This document shows, one piece after another, positions 1-5,829 of a stretch of 16,295 nucleotides of DNA. The stretch lies in the NCBI GenBank assembly GCA_900313435.1, contig OMRF01000191.1, positions 1-16,295 of the forward strand, in the 5' to 3' direction. The notes below the pieces were generated by a model that was not told the origin of the DNA, searched no databases, and saw only the letters and a list, made by a program, of their open reading frames with translations. Positions within the stretch are counted from its first letter, which is position 1. Every line of letters begins with the position of its first letter. A program made the position numbers and the translations under genes. The stretch comes from an uncultured Lachnospiraceae bacterium (lineage in GTDB: Bacteria > Bacillota > Clostridia > Lachnospirales > Lachnospiraceae).

Positions 1-1
1 C

Positions 2-442
2 TTCAGCAAAGAAGCGGAACCGATAATAAAGAGGCTTTCAGAAAGCGTTTCAAAGAGGCTGAGAAGAGATAAGGTCTTTGGAAAGACAATCTTTGTCAGC
101 GTAAAGACTTCCGATTTCAAGAGGCATTCAAAACAGACTGCTCTTTCAGATTCAACGGACAGCGCAAAGGAAATTTCGGAAAATGCGATGTCGCTCCTTA
201 AAGAGCTTTCATTTGAAAAAGGCGGCGGACTCCTTGAAAATGGGGGAGGCTACCGTCTGATAGGCGTTGGTGTATCCGGGATAGATCATGGTGAGAACCG
301 ACAGCTTTCGCTCTTTGAGCTTTTGGATGAGAAGTCAGATCGAAATGAGCGCGAGCGTGAAAGAAAGCTTGAGGCGCTTTCTGATCTCCTAGACAAAAAA
401 TTCGGTGAGGGTGTCATAGTAAAGGGAACGGACAAGCTCTGA
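2..442 (+). CDS. dinB: DNA polymerase IV (Y-family translesion polymerase), 3' part only
   Basis: This is the C-terminal part of a Y-family lesion-bypass polymerase; the gene starts before the window, and the frame is open from base 2. The visible part matches the little-finger domain, which grips DNA beside the lesion: a run beginning FGKTIFVSVKTSDF, then a threonine/serine-rich turn and an amphipathic helix. At 302-316 the sequence encodes QLSLF, a clear match to the beta sliding-clamp binding pentapeptide that recruits Pol IV to the replication fork. About 41 charged residues follow, rich in Asp, Glu, Arg and Lys, a tail seen in many clostridial Pol IV proteins. The catalytic palm and fingers lie outside, so activity cannot be judged. 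The gene converges on the thioesterase gene with only 13 bases between stop codons and no clear terminator. A Pol V-like relative is possible but less likely. Confidence 0.88.
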   Translation, partial: FSKEAEPIIKRLSESVSKRLRRDKVFGKTIFVSVKTSDFKRHSKQTALSDSTDSAKEISENAMSLLKELSFEKGGGLLENGGGYRLIGVGVSGIDHGENRQLSLFELLDEKSDRNERERERKLEALSDLLDKKFGEGVIVKGTDKL

Positions 443-455
443 AGGCCCGACATTA

Positions 456-869
456 TTATCTGAGCCAGGTGCCCGTGATCTGAGCATGCGATACGTCGTG
501 CCCTTTATCGTCAGTCACATCGACTTCATAGAAGGCGATCCTTTTTCCGCTCTTTACCAGGCGCGCCGTTGCAAAAAGCGTGCCGTCAGAGGGGGAGAAG
601 AGGTACTGGATCGAACTTGAAGTATTAACGCACATCCTTCCTCTCGTGTTTGTTGCCACTGCGAAGGCAAAATCCGAAAGGACAAACATTACGCCTCCCA
701 TCACATGACCCGTGGCGGAAAGATGGGAGTCGTTTATCTTGACCGATACCTTTGAATAGTCGTCACCTGCCTCATCGATCACGATACCGGTGGCTTCCAT
801 GGCGTATTTGTCCGAAGCAAAGAAGTTTCTGACTTCTTCAAGCTCCCTTTCATCAAATTTTTCCGACAT
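456..869 (-). CDS. PaaI/hotdog-fold acyl-CoA thioesterase family protein
   Basis: A single-domain hotdog protein of 137 residues, the usual size for PaaI-type thioesterases, which hydrolyse acyl-CoA or aryl-CoA thioesters as cytoplasmic oligomers. The core signature is at residues 54-74: GHVMGG, followed by a long hydrophobic helix containing LSDFAFAVATN. D66 in that helix is the likely catalytic acid, and the paired glycines 58-59 form the turn at the helix start. The common His before GG is Met here, which I recall from other Lachnospiraceae members; substrate is unknown. A good AAAGGAGA ribosome binding site lies just before the ATG. The gene is 13 bases downstream of the HAD phosphatase gene and probably shares its transcript. 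The family is reliable, the exact reaction is not. Confidence 0.8.
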   Translation of the reverse strand: MSEKFDERELEEVRNFFASDKYAMEATGIVIDEAGDDYSKVSVKINDSHLSATGHVMGGVMFVLSDFAFAVATNTRGRMCVNTSSSIQYLFSPSDGTLFATARLVKSGKRIAFYEVDVTDDKGHDVSHAQITGTWLR

Positions 870-882
870 AAGGTTTTCTCCT

Positions 883-1515
883 TTACTCGATCACTGAAGC
901 AAGCTCCGGGAAAGAAGTTATCTTTTCGTCAAAATGCTCCGGTGTTCCGAAACCGTATGACGCAAAGATGAAGGGGACTTTTGCTTCTTCGCAAGCCAGA
1001 CGGTCTCCGTCGGTATCTCCGACATAGACAGGGGCGTTAAGATTATTTCTTTTTACCACGAGCTTTATATTTTCGGCCTTTGAGAGACCGTTATTTCCGA
1101 AGCATTCATGATCTGTTATGAGATCGGTGAAGCCCCCTTTTTCCATAACAAGCTCTATGTAGCCTTTCTGACAGTTTGAGATTATAAAGAGCCGCTTTTT
1201 TAAAGAAAGAGTTTTTAAGGTATTAAGAACTCCGGGAAAGAAGATGTCACAGGGATCGCTTCCAAGGATATCATCTTCAAGGGCGATAGCCTCTTTTTGC
1301 GCTGCGCGCCTTATTTCTTCGGGAATGTCGGGCAGCAGTTTGTCAAAGATCTCATCCATGGGGCGCCCGAAGAGTCCTTTTAAGGTATCGGGACTGACTC
1401 TCCCTTCATCTATTCCCTGATCTCTGAAGGCTCTTTTGTAAGCCTTTGAAACCAGCGGGGTTGAGTCCCACATAGTCCCGTCGATATCAAGGAGGATTCC
1501 GTCTGTTTTTATCAT
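883..1515 (-). CDS. HAD-superfamily hydrolase (phosphoglycolate phosphatase-like)
   Basis: A HAD phosphatase of 210 residues in the PGP/beta-phosphoglucomutase-like subfamily, a soluble enzyme that removes phosphate from small metabolites. Motif I is DIDGT at residues 10-14 (D10 nucleophile, D12 acid/base), motif II is SN at 113-114, the conserved Lys is around 146, and motif IV is GDTDGD at 166-171. An alpha-helical cap at about residues 18-85 indicates a C1 cap. The start at 1515 is chosen because GGAG lies about 10 bases upstream and the protein then begins directly with the MIKTDGILLDIDGT strand. Longer frames reaching 1647 only translate the tRNA gene. The gene follows the tRNA-Pro terminator, so it needs readthrough or its own promoter, and it precedes the thioesterase gene. 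Substrate is not predictable from sequence. Confidence 0.85.
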   Translation of the reverse strand: MIKTDGILLDIDGTMWDSTPLVSKAYKRAFRDQGIDEGRVSPDTLKGLFGRPMDEIFDKLLPDIPEEIRRAAQKEAIALEDDILGSDPCDIFFPGVLNTLKTLSLKKRLFIISNCQKGYIELVMEKGGFTDLITDHECFGNNGLSKAENIKLVVKRNNLNAPVYVGDTDGDRLACEEAKVPFIFASYGFGTPEHFDEKITSFPELASVIE

Positions 1516-1555
1516 TGATACTACTCCGTTTTTGGGATTGTCATTGTAATAAGAA

Positions 1556-1577
1556 AGGCAGGACATATGCCCTGCCT
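1556..1577 (-). terminator. Intrinsic terminator of the tRNA-Pro gene
   Basis: Read on the minus strand, a perfect 7-bp stem AGGCAGG/CCTGCCT closes an 8-base loop and is followed by a T-rich run (TTCTTATT, 1555-1548). It begins 13 bases after the tRNA 3' end, the normal place for a tRNA terminator. It also lies in the 5' region of the HAD gene, so it would limit transcription from the tRNA promoter into that gene. Confidence 0.8.
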
Positions 1578-1589
1578 GCCTCATTAACG

Positions 1590-1663
1590 TCGATGCGACT
1601 GGATTCGAACCAGCGACCTCTACGTCCCTAACGTAGCGCTCTACCAAGCTGAGCCACGCATCG
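1590..1663 (-). tRNA. tRNA-Pro, anticodon AGG
   Basis: A complete 74-nt cloverleaf can be drawn by hand on the minus strand. It has a perfect 7-bp acceptor stem CGATGCG/CGCATCG, a 4-bp D stem GCTC/GAGC with GG in the loop, a 5-bp anticodon stem CTACG/CGTAG around the loop TTAGGGA, a 5-base variable loop, and a T arm with loop TTCGAAT. The anticodon at positions 34-36 is AGG, reading proline CCN codons. The C1-G72 pair and discriminator A73 are bacterial proline identity elements. G36-G37 is the target expected for the m1G37 methyltransferase TrmD, which is encoded in this window. The 3' CCA is not encoded (CGT follows), so it must be added by nucleotidyltransferase. A34 would normally be deaminated to inosine. 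Confidence 0.95.
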
Positions 1664-1695
1664 ATAATGTTCTCTACAACTTGAACAGCCCGTAC

Positions 1696-1724
1696 AATAT
1701 AGCAAACCTTGAAAACTATTTCAA
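1696..1724 (-). promoter_or_regulatory. Sigma-A promoter of tRNA-Pro
   Basis: On the minus strand, a TTGAAA -35 box (1719-1724) and a TATATT -10 box (1696-1701) are separated by exactly 17 bases. Transcription would start near 1689, giving a leader of about 25 bases before the tRNA 5' end at 1663. The -35 box lies inside a perfect inverted repeat. Confidence 0.75.
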
Positions 1725-1726
1725 GG
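1707..1726. repeat. Perfect 8-bp inverted repeat over the tRNA-Pro promoter
   Basis: CCTTGAAA and its exact reverse complement TTTCAAGG are separated by four bases (acta). One arm covers the -35 box of the tRNA-Pro promoter and the other lies in the promoter spacer. The symmetry would suit a dimeric DNA-binding protein, but the arms are AT-rich and the binding role is inference. No T-run follows on either side close enough for a terminator. Confidence 0.6.
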
Positions 1727-1781
1727 GAAATTTATTCTTTTTTAAGGGAGGGTGGATTGATATGCTGTCAGATAAAAATAC

Positions 1782-1810
1782 TTGACAACTTAATTAGCCA
1801 TGAATATAAT
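1782..1810 (+). promoter_or_regulatory. Full-consensus sigma-A promoter of the ylxM-ffh operon
   Basis: TTGACA (1782-1787) and TATAAT (1805-1810) are both perfect consensus hexamers with an exact 17-base spacer. Transcription should begin near 1817, leaving a leader of about 30 bases before the ylxM ATG at 1847. It is the only strong forward promoter seen before the run of ribosome and secretion genes, so it probably drives at least ylxM to rplS. Confidence 0.9.
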
Positions 1811-1846
1811 GGCAAAGTCGCTCGGATTTCAAGGGGAGTTTTTTTG

Positions 1847-2197
1847 ATGCAGTTTGAAGACAGAATAAGGTCCGGCTATCTTTTCGATCTCTATGGCGAG
1901 CTTTTGAATGAGAACCAGAAGGAGATTTATGAGGAGTACTTCATAGAGGATCTTTCAATGTCGGAGATCGCTAATGAGCGGGGCATCACGAGACAGAGTG
2001 TCTCAGACCTTATAAAGCGATGCACTCAGTCCCTTGAAAAATATGAGAAAAGGCTCGGGCTTCTTCAGAGATTTCTTGATATCAGGAGCCTTGCCGAAAA
2101 GATAGAAGAGATCTCAGCCGACAAAAGCACCTATGAAAGCGAGGCTTCAAGGCAAAAGATCAATGAGCTTTCAAAAGAGATAGCGGAGTCGCTTTAA
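1847..2197 (+). CDS. ylxM: YlxM/p13-like SRP-associated helix-turn-helix protein
   Basis: A small all-helical protein of 116 residues in the YlxM/UPF0122 family. Homologues resemble the DNA-binding region 4 of sigma factors and, in streptococci, have been linked to the signal recognition particle and Ffh GTPase activity. The helix-turn-helix is at about residues 36-60 (LSMSEIANERGITRQSVSDL), preceded by the family motif LLNENQKEIYEEYF. The rest is a charged helix, possibly coiled coil. The frame is open further upstream, to about 1709, but the start at 1847 is preferred: AAGGGGAG lies 8 bases before the ATG, homologues begin MxFEDR, and the promoter overlaps the longer frame. It is separated from ffh by only two bases, fitting a shared role. 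Confidence 0.9.
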   Translation: MQFEDRIRSGYLFDLYGELLNENQKEIYEEYFIEDLSMSEIANERGITRQSVSDLIKRCTQSLEKYEKRLGLLQRFLDIRSLAEKIEEISADKSTYESEASRQKINELSKEIAESL

Positions 2198-2199
2198 AT

Positions 2200-3567
2200 A
2201 TGGCATTTGAAAGTCTTTCCGAAAAATTTCAAAGGGTATTCAAGAATCTTCGTGGTAAAGGCCGCCTTTCAGAGGATGATGTAAAAGCCGCCATGAAGGA
2301 AGTCCGTATGGCGCTTCTTGAGGCCGACGTGAATTTCAAGGTAGTAAAGGATTTCACGAAGGATGTTACCGAAAAGGTTACAGGGACAGATATCTTAAAC
2401 GGCTTAAACCCCGCGCAGACAGTCATTAAGCAGGTGGCTGACTCACTCACCGAACTTATGGGAGGTGACGTAGCCGAGCTTCCCATGGCAGCCGGTCAGG
2501 GAATTACGGTCATCATGATGGTGGGTCTCCAGGGTGCAGGAAAGACGACTTCCGCAGTTAAGCTTGCAGGTTACCTTATAAAGAAGGGAAAGAAGCCGCT
2601 GCTCAGTGCCTGCGATGTTTACAGACCCGCGGCTATAGACCAGCTCAAGAAGAACGCTGAAAAGCTCTCTGTTCCGGTATTTTCACTGGGTACCGAAAAA
2701 AGCCCGGTGGAGATTGCCGAGGAGGGATATCTTGAAGCAAAGAAGACCGGATGTGATGTTTATATCATAGATACGGCCGGACGGCTTCAGATAGATGAAG
2801 ATATGATGCAGGAGCTTGCTGACATCAAGTCAAAGGTTTCTGTTATGAACACGCTCCTTACCGTAGATGCCATGACAGGTCAGGAGGCGGTGAATGTAGC
2901 TTCAGCCTTTCAGGAAAAGGTTGGGATCAACGGCATTATCCTTACAAAGCTGGATGGCGATACAAGAGGTGGAGCTGCTCTTTCCGTAAGGGCTGTCACG
3001 GGACAACCTGTTTACTTCTGCGGTATGGGAGAAAAGCTCGAGGATCTTGAGCCCTTCTATCCCGACAGGATGGCAAAGAGGATACTCGGAATGGGGGATG
3101 TTTTCTCCCTCATTGAAAAGGCCGAGGCTGCCATAGACAAGGAAAAGGCCGAAGAGCTTTCAAAGAAAGTCGGAAAAGCCGAGTTTGATTTTAATGATTA
3201 TCTCATGTCTCTTGAGCAGATGAGGCAGATGGGCGGAATATCGAGTGTTATGGGACTTCTCCCCTCAATGCCCGGCGTGAGCAAGAAAAAGCTGGACGAG
3301 ATCACGGGAAATGTGGATGAGAGTGAGTTCCTCGTGACAGAGGCTCTTATCAAGTCAATGACGCCGGAGGAGAGGGCAAAGCCTGACATATTAAACCCCT
3401 CAAGGAAGAACAGGATTGCCCGCGGGGCAGGAGTTGACATATCGGTGGTGAACCGCTTCGTAAAGCAGTTTGAGCAGTCAAAGAAGATGATGAAGCAGTT
3501 TGCCGGAAAGAAGGGAAAGAAGAAGAGATCTTCCTTTGGTTTTCCGGGAATGGGAATGCCCTTCTGA
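2200..3567 (+). CDS. ffh: Signal recognition particle GTPase (SRP54 homologue)
   Basis: This is the protein subunit of bacterial SRP. It binds signal peptides on ribosomes and delivers the complex to FtsY at the membrane. All parts are present in 455 residues: the N helical bundle (1-95), and the G domain with the P-loop GLQGAGKTT (109-117), DTAGR (191-195) and TKLDGDTRGG (249-258). The methionine-rich M domain (about 320-455) carries the SRP-RNA binding segment SMTPEER...SRKNRIARGAG (386-411). The C-terminus ends in a Lys-rich stretch and a Met/Gly/Pro tail, as in other Firmicutes. Its 16 proline codons are 9 CCC, 5 CCG, 2 CCT and no CCA. The gene follows ylxM by two bases. The SRP RNA gene and ftsY are not in the window. 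Confidence 0.98.
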   Translation: MAFESLSEKFQRVFKNLRGKGRLSEDDVKAAMKEVRMALLEADVNFKVVKDFTKDVTEKVTGTDILNGLNPAQTVIKQVADSLTELMGGDVAELPMAAGQGITVIMMVGLQGAGKTTSAVKLAGYLIKKGKKPLLSACDVYRPAAIDQLKKNAEKLSVPVFSLGTEKSPVEIAEEGYLEAKKTGCDVYIIDTAGRLQIDEDMMQELADIKSKVSVMNTLLTVDAMTGQEAVNVASAFQEKVGINGIILTKLDGDTRGGAALSVRAVTGQPVYFCGMGEKLEDLEPFYPDRMAKRILGMGDVFSLIEKAEAAIDKEKAEELSKKVGKAEFDFNDYLMSLEQMRQMGGISSVMGLLPSMPGVSKKKLDEITGNVDESEFLVTEALIKSMTPEERAKPDILNPSRKNRIARGAGVDISVVNRFVKQFEQSKKMMKQFAGKKGKKKRSSFGFPGMGMPF

Positions 3568-3573
3568 CAGTTG

Positions 3574-3597
3574 GTAAAAACCGGACAAAGGTTTTAC
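3574..3597 (+). other. Weak AT-rich hairpin between ffh and rpsP
   Basis: GTAAAAACC (3574-3582) can pair with GGTTTTAC (3590-3597) with one bulged A and a 7-base loop, followed by an AT-rich stretch (atattattattta). The stem is weak and there is no clean T-run, so it may be a partial terminator or an RNA processing site that sets the ffh to rpsP ratio, or nothing. The 70-base gap is otherwise empty apart from the rpsP ribosome binding site GGAGG (3622-3626). Confidence 0.3.
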
Positions 3598-3637
3598 ATA
3601 TTATTATTTAACAAAGAGTTTGGAGGAAAGACGAAAA

Positions 3638-3889
3638 ATGGTAAAGATCAGACTTAGAAGGATCGGAAAGAAAAAGGCTCCCTTTTACCGCATTATCGTT
3701 GCGGACGAGCGTTCACCGAGAAACGGACGATTCATAGAGGAGATAGGGACTTATGATCCCTTAAAGGATCCCAGCGAATTCCATGTAGATGAAGAGGCGG
3801 CAAAGAGGTGGCTTTCAAATGGCGCACATCCCACAGAGACAGTAAGCCGTATATTCAAGAAGTGCGGGATCATTGAGAGCGCAAAGTAA
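3638..3889 (+). CDS. rpsP: 30S ribosomal protein S16
   Basis: Ribosomal protein S16, 83 residues, which binds 16S rRNA in the body of the small subunit and helps order its assembly. The N-terminal MVKIRLRRIGKKKAPFYRIIV-type strand, the central ADERSPRNGRFIEEIGTYDP and the helix around AAKRWLSNGAHPTETV are all typical. The start at 3638 is chosen because S16 proteins begin MVKIRL and GGAGG lies 11 bases upstream. An in-frame ATG at 3620 precedes that ribosome binding site and would add six unrelated residues. It heads a tight rpsP-khpA-rimM-trmD-rplS set. Confidence 0.98.
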   Translation: MVKIRLRRIGKKKAPFYRIIVADERSPRNGRFIEEIGTYDPLKDPSEFHVDEEAAKRWLSNGAHPTETVSRIFKKCGIIESAK

Positions 3890-3904
3890 AGGAAAGATAA
3901 GGCC

Positions 3905-4135
3905 ATGAAAGAACTTGTAGAAGTTATAGCAAAGGCTCTTGTCGATAACCCCGATGAAGTAAAGGTTACCGAGGAGCTGAGCGGCAAGACAAAGGTTGTT
4001 AAGCTCTCCGTGGCCAAGTCCGACATGGGCAAGGTCATAGGACGGCAGGGGAGGATCGCAAAGTCGATCCGTGCCGTTGTGAAGGCTGCTGCCATGCGCG
4101 ATGATGAGAAGGTCATCGTGGACATTGACGACTGA
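3905..4135 (+). CDS. khpA: KH-domain RNA-binding protein KhpA
   Basis: A one-domain KH protein of 76 residues (the YlqC family), which binds RNA and in streptococci and other Firmicutes pairs with KhpB/Jag to affect cell size, division and small-RNA biology. The KH signature is GKVIGRQGRIAKSIRAVVKAA at about residues 42-62, with the GxxG loop as GRQG. The N-terminal helix KELVEVIAKALVDNP is typical of the family. It sits between rpsP and rimM, its usual place in Gram-positive bacteria. It ends four bases before rimM. KhpB is usually encoded elsewhere. Confidence 0.95.
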   Translation: MKELVEVIAKALVDNPDEVKVTEELSGKTKVVKLSVAKSDMGKVIGRQGRIAKSIRAVVKAAAMRDDEKVIVDIDD

Positions 4136-4139
4136 GGCG

Positions 4140-4649
4140 ATGGAGGATTATTTCCGGATAGGCGTAATAACAAGACCCCACGGTGTACACGGAGAGATGA
4201 AGGTCTATCCCGTGACTGATGATATCAACAGATTCAAAGGGATGAAGGAGATCCTGATGGGACCTCCGGAGGACAGAAAAGGTGATCTTTCGACCGTAAA
4301 GGTTGAAGGCGTCCGGTTTCAGAAGAACATGGTACTCCTTAAGCTTTCGGGTGTGGAGTCACCGGAGGATGCCAGAAAGTACTCAGGCTTTCAACTTTAT
4401 GTGAAAAGAGAGGATGCGATAGCGCTTTCCAAAGATGAGTATTATGTCTCCGATCTGATAGGACTTTCAGTCCTTTCCGAAAAGGGGGAAAAGCTTGGGA
4501 TGCTCTCGGATGTCTTAAAGACCGCTGCGAATGATGTTTATGTCGTTAAGGGAGAAAGGGAGATACTGATCCCGGCCGTGAAGGAATATGTGCTTTCCAT
4601 TGACCTTGAAAAAGGTGAGATGACAGTGCTTTTCGTGGAAGGGATGTGA
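4140..4649 (+). CDS. rimM: 16S rRNA processing/ribosome maturation factor RimM
   Basis: RimM is a 30S assembly chaperone that binds ribosomal protein S19 and helps form the head of the small subunit. The protein has 169 residues, close to the family length. The N-terminal RimM barrel begins RIGVITRPHGVHGEMKVYP (about 6-24). The C-terminal PRC-barrel spans about 95-169, with EYYVSDLIGL at its start and the motif ILIPAVKEYVLSIDLEKG near the end. The start at 4140 gives the family N-terminus MEDYFRIG; a frame reaching 4101 would overlap khpA. Gaps of 4 bases upstream and 3 downstream suggest translational coupling with khpA and trmD. Confidence 0.97.
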   Translation: MEDYFRIGVITRPHGVHGEMKVYPVTDDINRFKGMKEILMGPPEDRKGDLSTVKVEGVRFQKNMVLLKLSGVESPEDARKYSGFQLYVKREDAIALSKDEYYVSDLIGLSVLSEKGEKLGMLSDVLKTAANDVYVVKGEREILIPAVKEYVLSIDLEKGEMTVLFVEGM

Positions 4650-4652
4650 GAT

Positions 4653-5360
4653 ATGGTATTTCATGTTCTCACGCTTTTTCCGGAGATGATAGAGGCAGTC
4701 GCAAAAGAAAGCATTTTGGGACGCGCGAGGAAAAGCGGACTCATAGATATCATTCCGGTAAATATAAGGGATTTTACCTTAGAGAAGCACGGGAAGGTCG
4801 ATGATTATCCCTACGGCGGAGGACCCGGGATGGTGATGCAGGCAGAGCCTGTATATTCCGCGGCGATGCATGTGCTTAAAGAAACGGGCAACGCTCCCAT
4901 AGTTTACATGACCGCTCAGGGGAGACCCTTTAACCAGACTGTCGCGGCTGAATACGCTGCGAAGGATCTTGACCACATCATCATACTCTGCGGTCATTAT
5001 GAGGGGATCGATGAAAGGGTAATTTCAGAGCTTTCGCCCGATGAGATATCCATGGGAGATTTCGTCCTTACCGGTGGTGAGCTTCCGGCCCTGACCTTCA
5101 TAGACTGCGTATCGCGGCTTTTTCCCGGTGTCCTTCACAACGAGGGATCGGCGCAGGATGAGTCATTTTCAAACGGCCTGCTCGAGTATCCGCAATATAC
5201 GAGGCCGGAAAACTGGCGCGGAAGGGAAGTACCAAAGATCATCCTTTCAGGGGATCACGCCGCGGTGGACCGCTACAGACATGAGGAAGCAGTGAAAAGG
5301 ACCATGGAAAGGCGGCCCGATATGTACAGCGCTTACAGCAATACGCCAAAAACGACTTGA
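4653..5360 (+). CDS. trmD: tRNA (guanine-N1)-methyltransferase TrmD
   Basis: TrmD transfers a methyl group from S-adenosylmethionine to N1 of G37 in tRNAs with G36, including proline tRNAs, preventing +1 frameshifts. The 235-residue protein is a trefoil-knot SPOUT enzyme. The start is FHVLTLFPEM, with YPYGGGPGMVM at 53-62, CGHYEGIDERV at 113-123 and SMGDFVLTGGELPAL at 133-147, the last two forming the knot and cofactor pocket. The mobile loop before GLLEYPQYTRP carries QDESF (168-172); the residue at the usual catalytic Asp of DSF aligns with Glu170, with Asp169 beside it. It is three bases after rimM and 55 bases before rplS. The tRNA-Pro encoded at the left of this window is an expected substrate. 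Confidence 0.98.
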   Translation: MVFHVLTLFPEMIEAVAKESILGRARKSGLIDIIPVNIRDFTLEKHGKVDDYPYGGGPGMVMQAEPVYSAAMHVLKETGNAPIVYMTAQGRPFNQTVAAEYAAKDLDHIIILCGHYEGIDERVISELSPDEISMGDFVLTGGELPALTFIDCVSRLFPGVLHNEGSAQDESFSNGLLEYPQYTRPENWRGREVPKIILSGDHAAVDRYRHEEAVKRTMERRPDMYSAYSNTPKTT

Positions 5361-5385
5361 AATAAAGTATTTGCTTTGATAGTAT
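5357..5385 (+). promoter_or_regulatory. Possible weak promoter before rplS
   Basis: TTGAAA (5357-5362), overlapping the trmD stop codon, and TAGTAT (5380-5385) are 17 bases apart. TATAGT at 5383-5388 is an alternative -10 with a longer spacer. This 55-base gap is the widest in the operon apart from the ffh-rpsP gap, so extra transcription of the abundant L19 protein is plausible, but the boxes are only partial matches. Confidence 0.35.
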
Positions 5386-5415
5386 AGTTCAGTATTTATA
5401 GGAGGTTCAAACGAA

Positions 5416-5766
5416 ATGAATGCAAATGAAGTCATTTCCGCGATCGAAGAGGAGCAGAAGAGAGAGACTCCACTTGAGATAGCGGTAGGAGATACCGTGA
5501 GGGTATCGGCAAAGATAAGGGAAGGCGAGAAGGAACGTATCCAGGTTTTTGAGGGCGTTGTGCTCAAGATACAGGGTACCGGCGCAAGGAAGACCTTTAC
5601 TGTAAGGAAGTTCTCAAACGGCGTAGGTGTTGAAAAGACATGGCCGGTGAACAGCCCGAACGTTTCAAAGGTAGAGGTGGTACGTCACGGAAAGATCAGA
5701 CGTGCCCGTCTTAATTACCTTCGTGACCGTATCGGAAAGCGCGCGAAGGTCAAGGAAAAGATCTGA
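5416..5766 (+). CDS. rplS: 50S ribosomal protein L19
   Basis: Ribosomal protein L19, 116 residues, which sits at the interface of the two subunits and contacts both 23S and 16S rRNA. The family order is clear: N-terminal helix, PLEIAVGDTVRVSAKIREG, then RIQVFEGVVLKIQGTG, the signature SNGVGVEKTWPVNSPNV near residues 68-84, and the basic tail RRARLNYLRDRIGKRAKVKE. AGGAGG lies about ten bases before the ATG. It is the last gene before the strong terminator at 5793 and probably closes the first transcription unit. Confidence 0.98.
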   Translation: MNANEVISAIEEEQKRETPLEIAVGDTVRVSAKIREGEKERIQVFEGVVLKIQGTGARKTFTVRKFSNGVGVEKTWPVNSPNVSKVEVVRHGKIRRARLNYLRDRIGKRAKVKEKI

Positions 5767-5792
5767 TCGTTTTTTTCATTGGTTTTAAAGAG

Positions 5793-5820
5793 GGCAGCCG
5801 GATAAGCGGCTGCCTTTTTT
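5793..5820 (+). terminator. Strong intrinsic terminator after rplS
   Basis: A perfect 8-bp GC-rich stem GGCAGCCG/CGGCTGCC with a 6-base loop (gataag) is followed at once by six T residues (5815-5820). It is the clearest terminator in the window. The GGAG ribosome binding site of the next gene begins at the very next base, so no promoter fits between terminator and lepB. Confidence 0.95.
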
Positions 5821-5829
5821 GGAGAATAC

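Noticed and set aside
443..455. Shared terminator between the converging polymerase and thioesterase genes
   Set aside because: The 13-base gap holds no stem with a T-run.
1516..1647. N-terminal extension of the HAD protein (begins MVERYVRDVEVAGSNPV)
   Set aside because: This is translated tRNA sequence, a common false extension. The tRNA-Pro gene and its terminator occupy this stretch, and the GGAG site supports the start at 1515.
1709..1846. Longer ylxM reading frame
   Set aside because: It overlaps both promoters and the inverted repeat, lacks a ribosome binding site, and the family start is at 1847.
3751..4173. 140-codon minus-strand frame across rpsP and khpA
   Set aside because: It is a shadow of well-identified plus-strand genes, Ser/Leu/Thr-rich, with no recognisable domain.
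5361..5415. L19 leader-type regulatory RNA before rplS
   Set aside because: The gap is short and I could not draw a stable structure; only a weak promoter candidate is visible.
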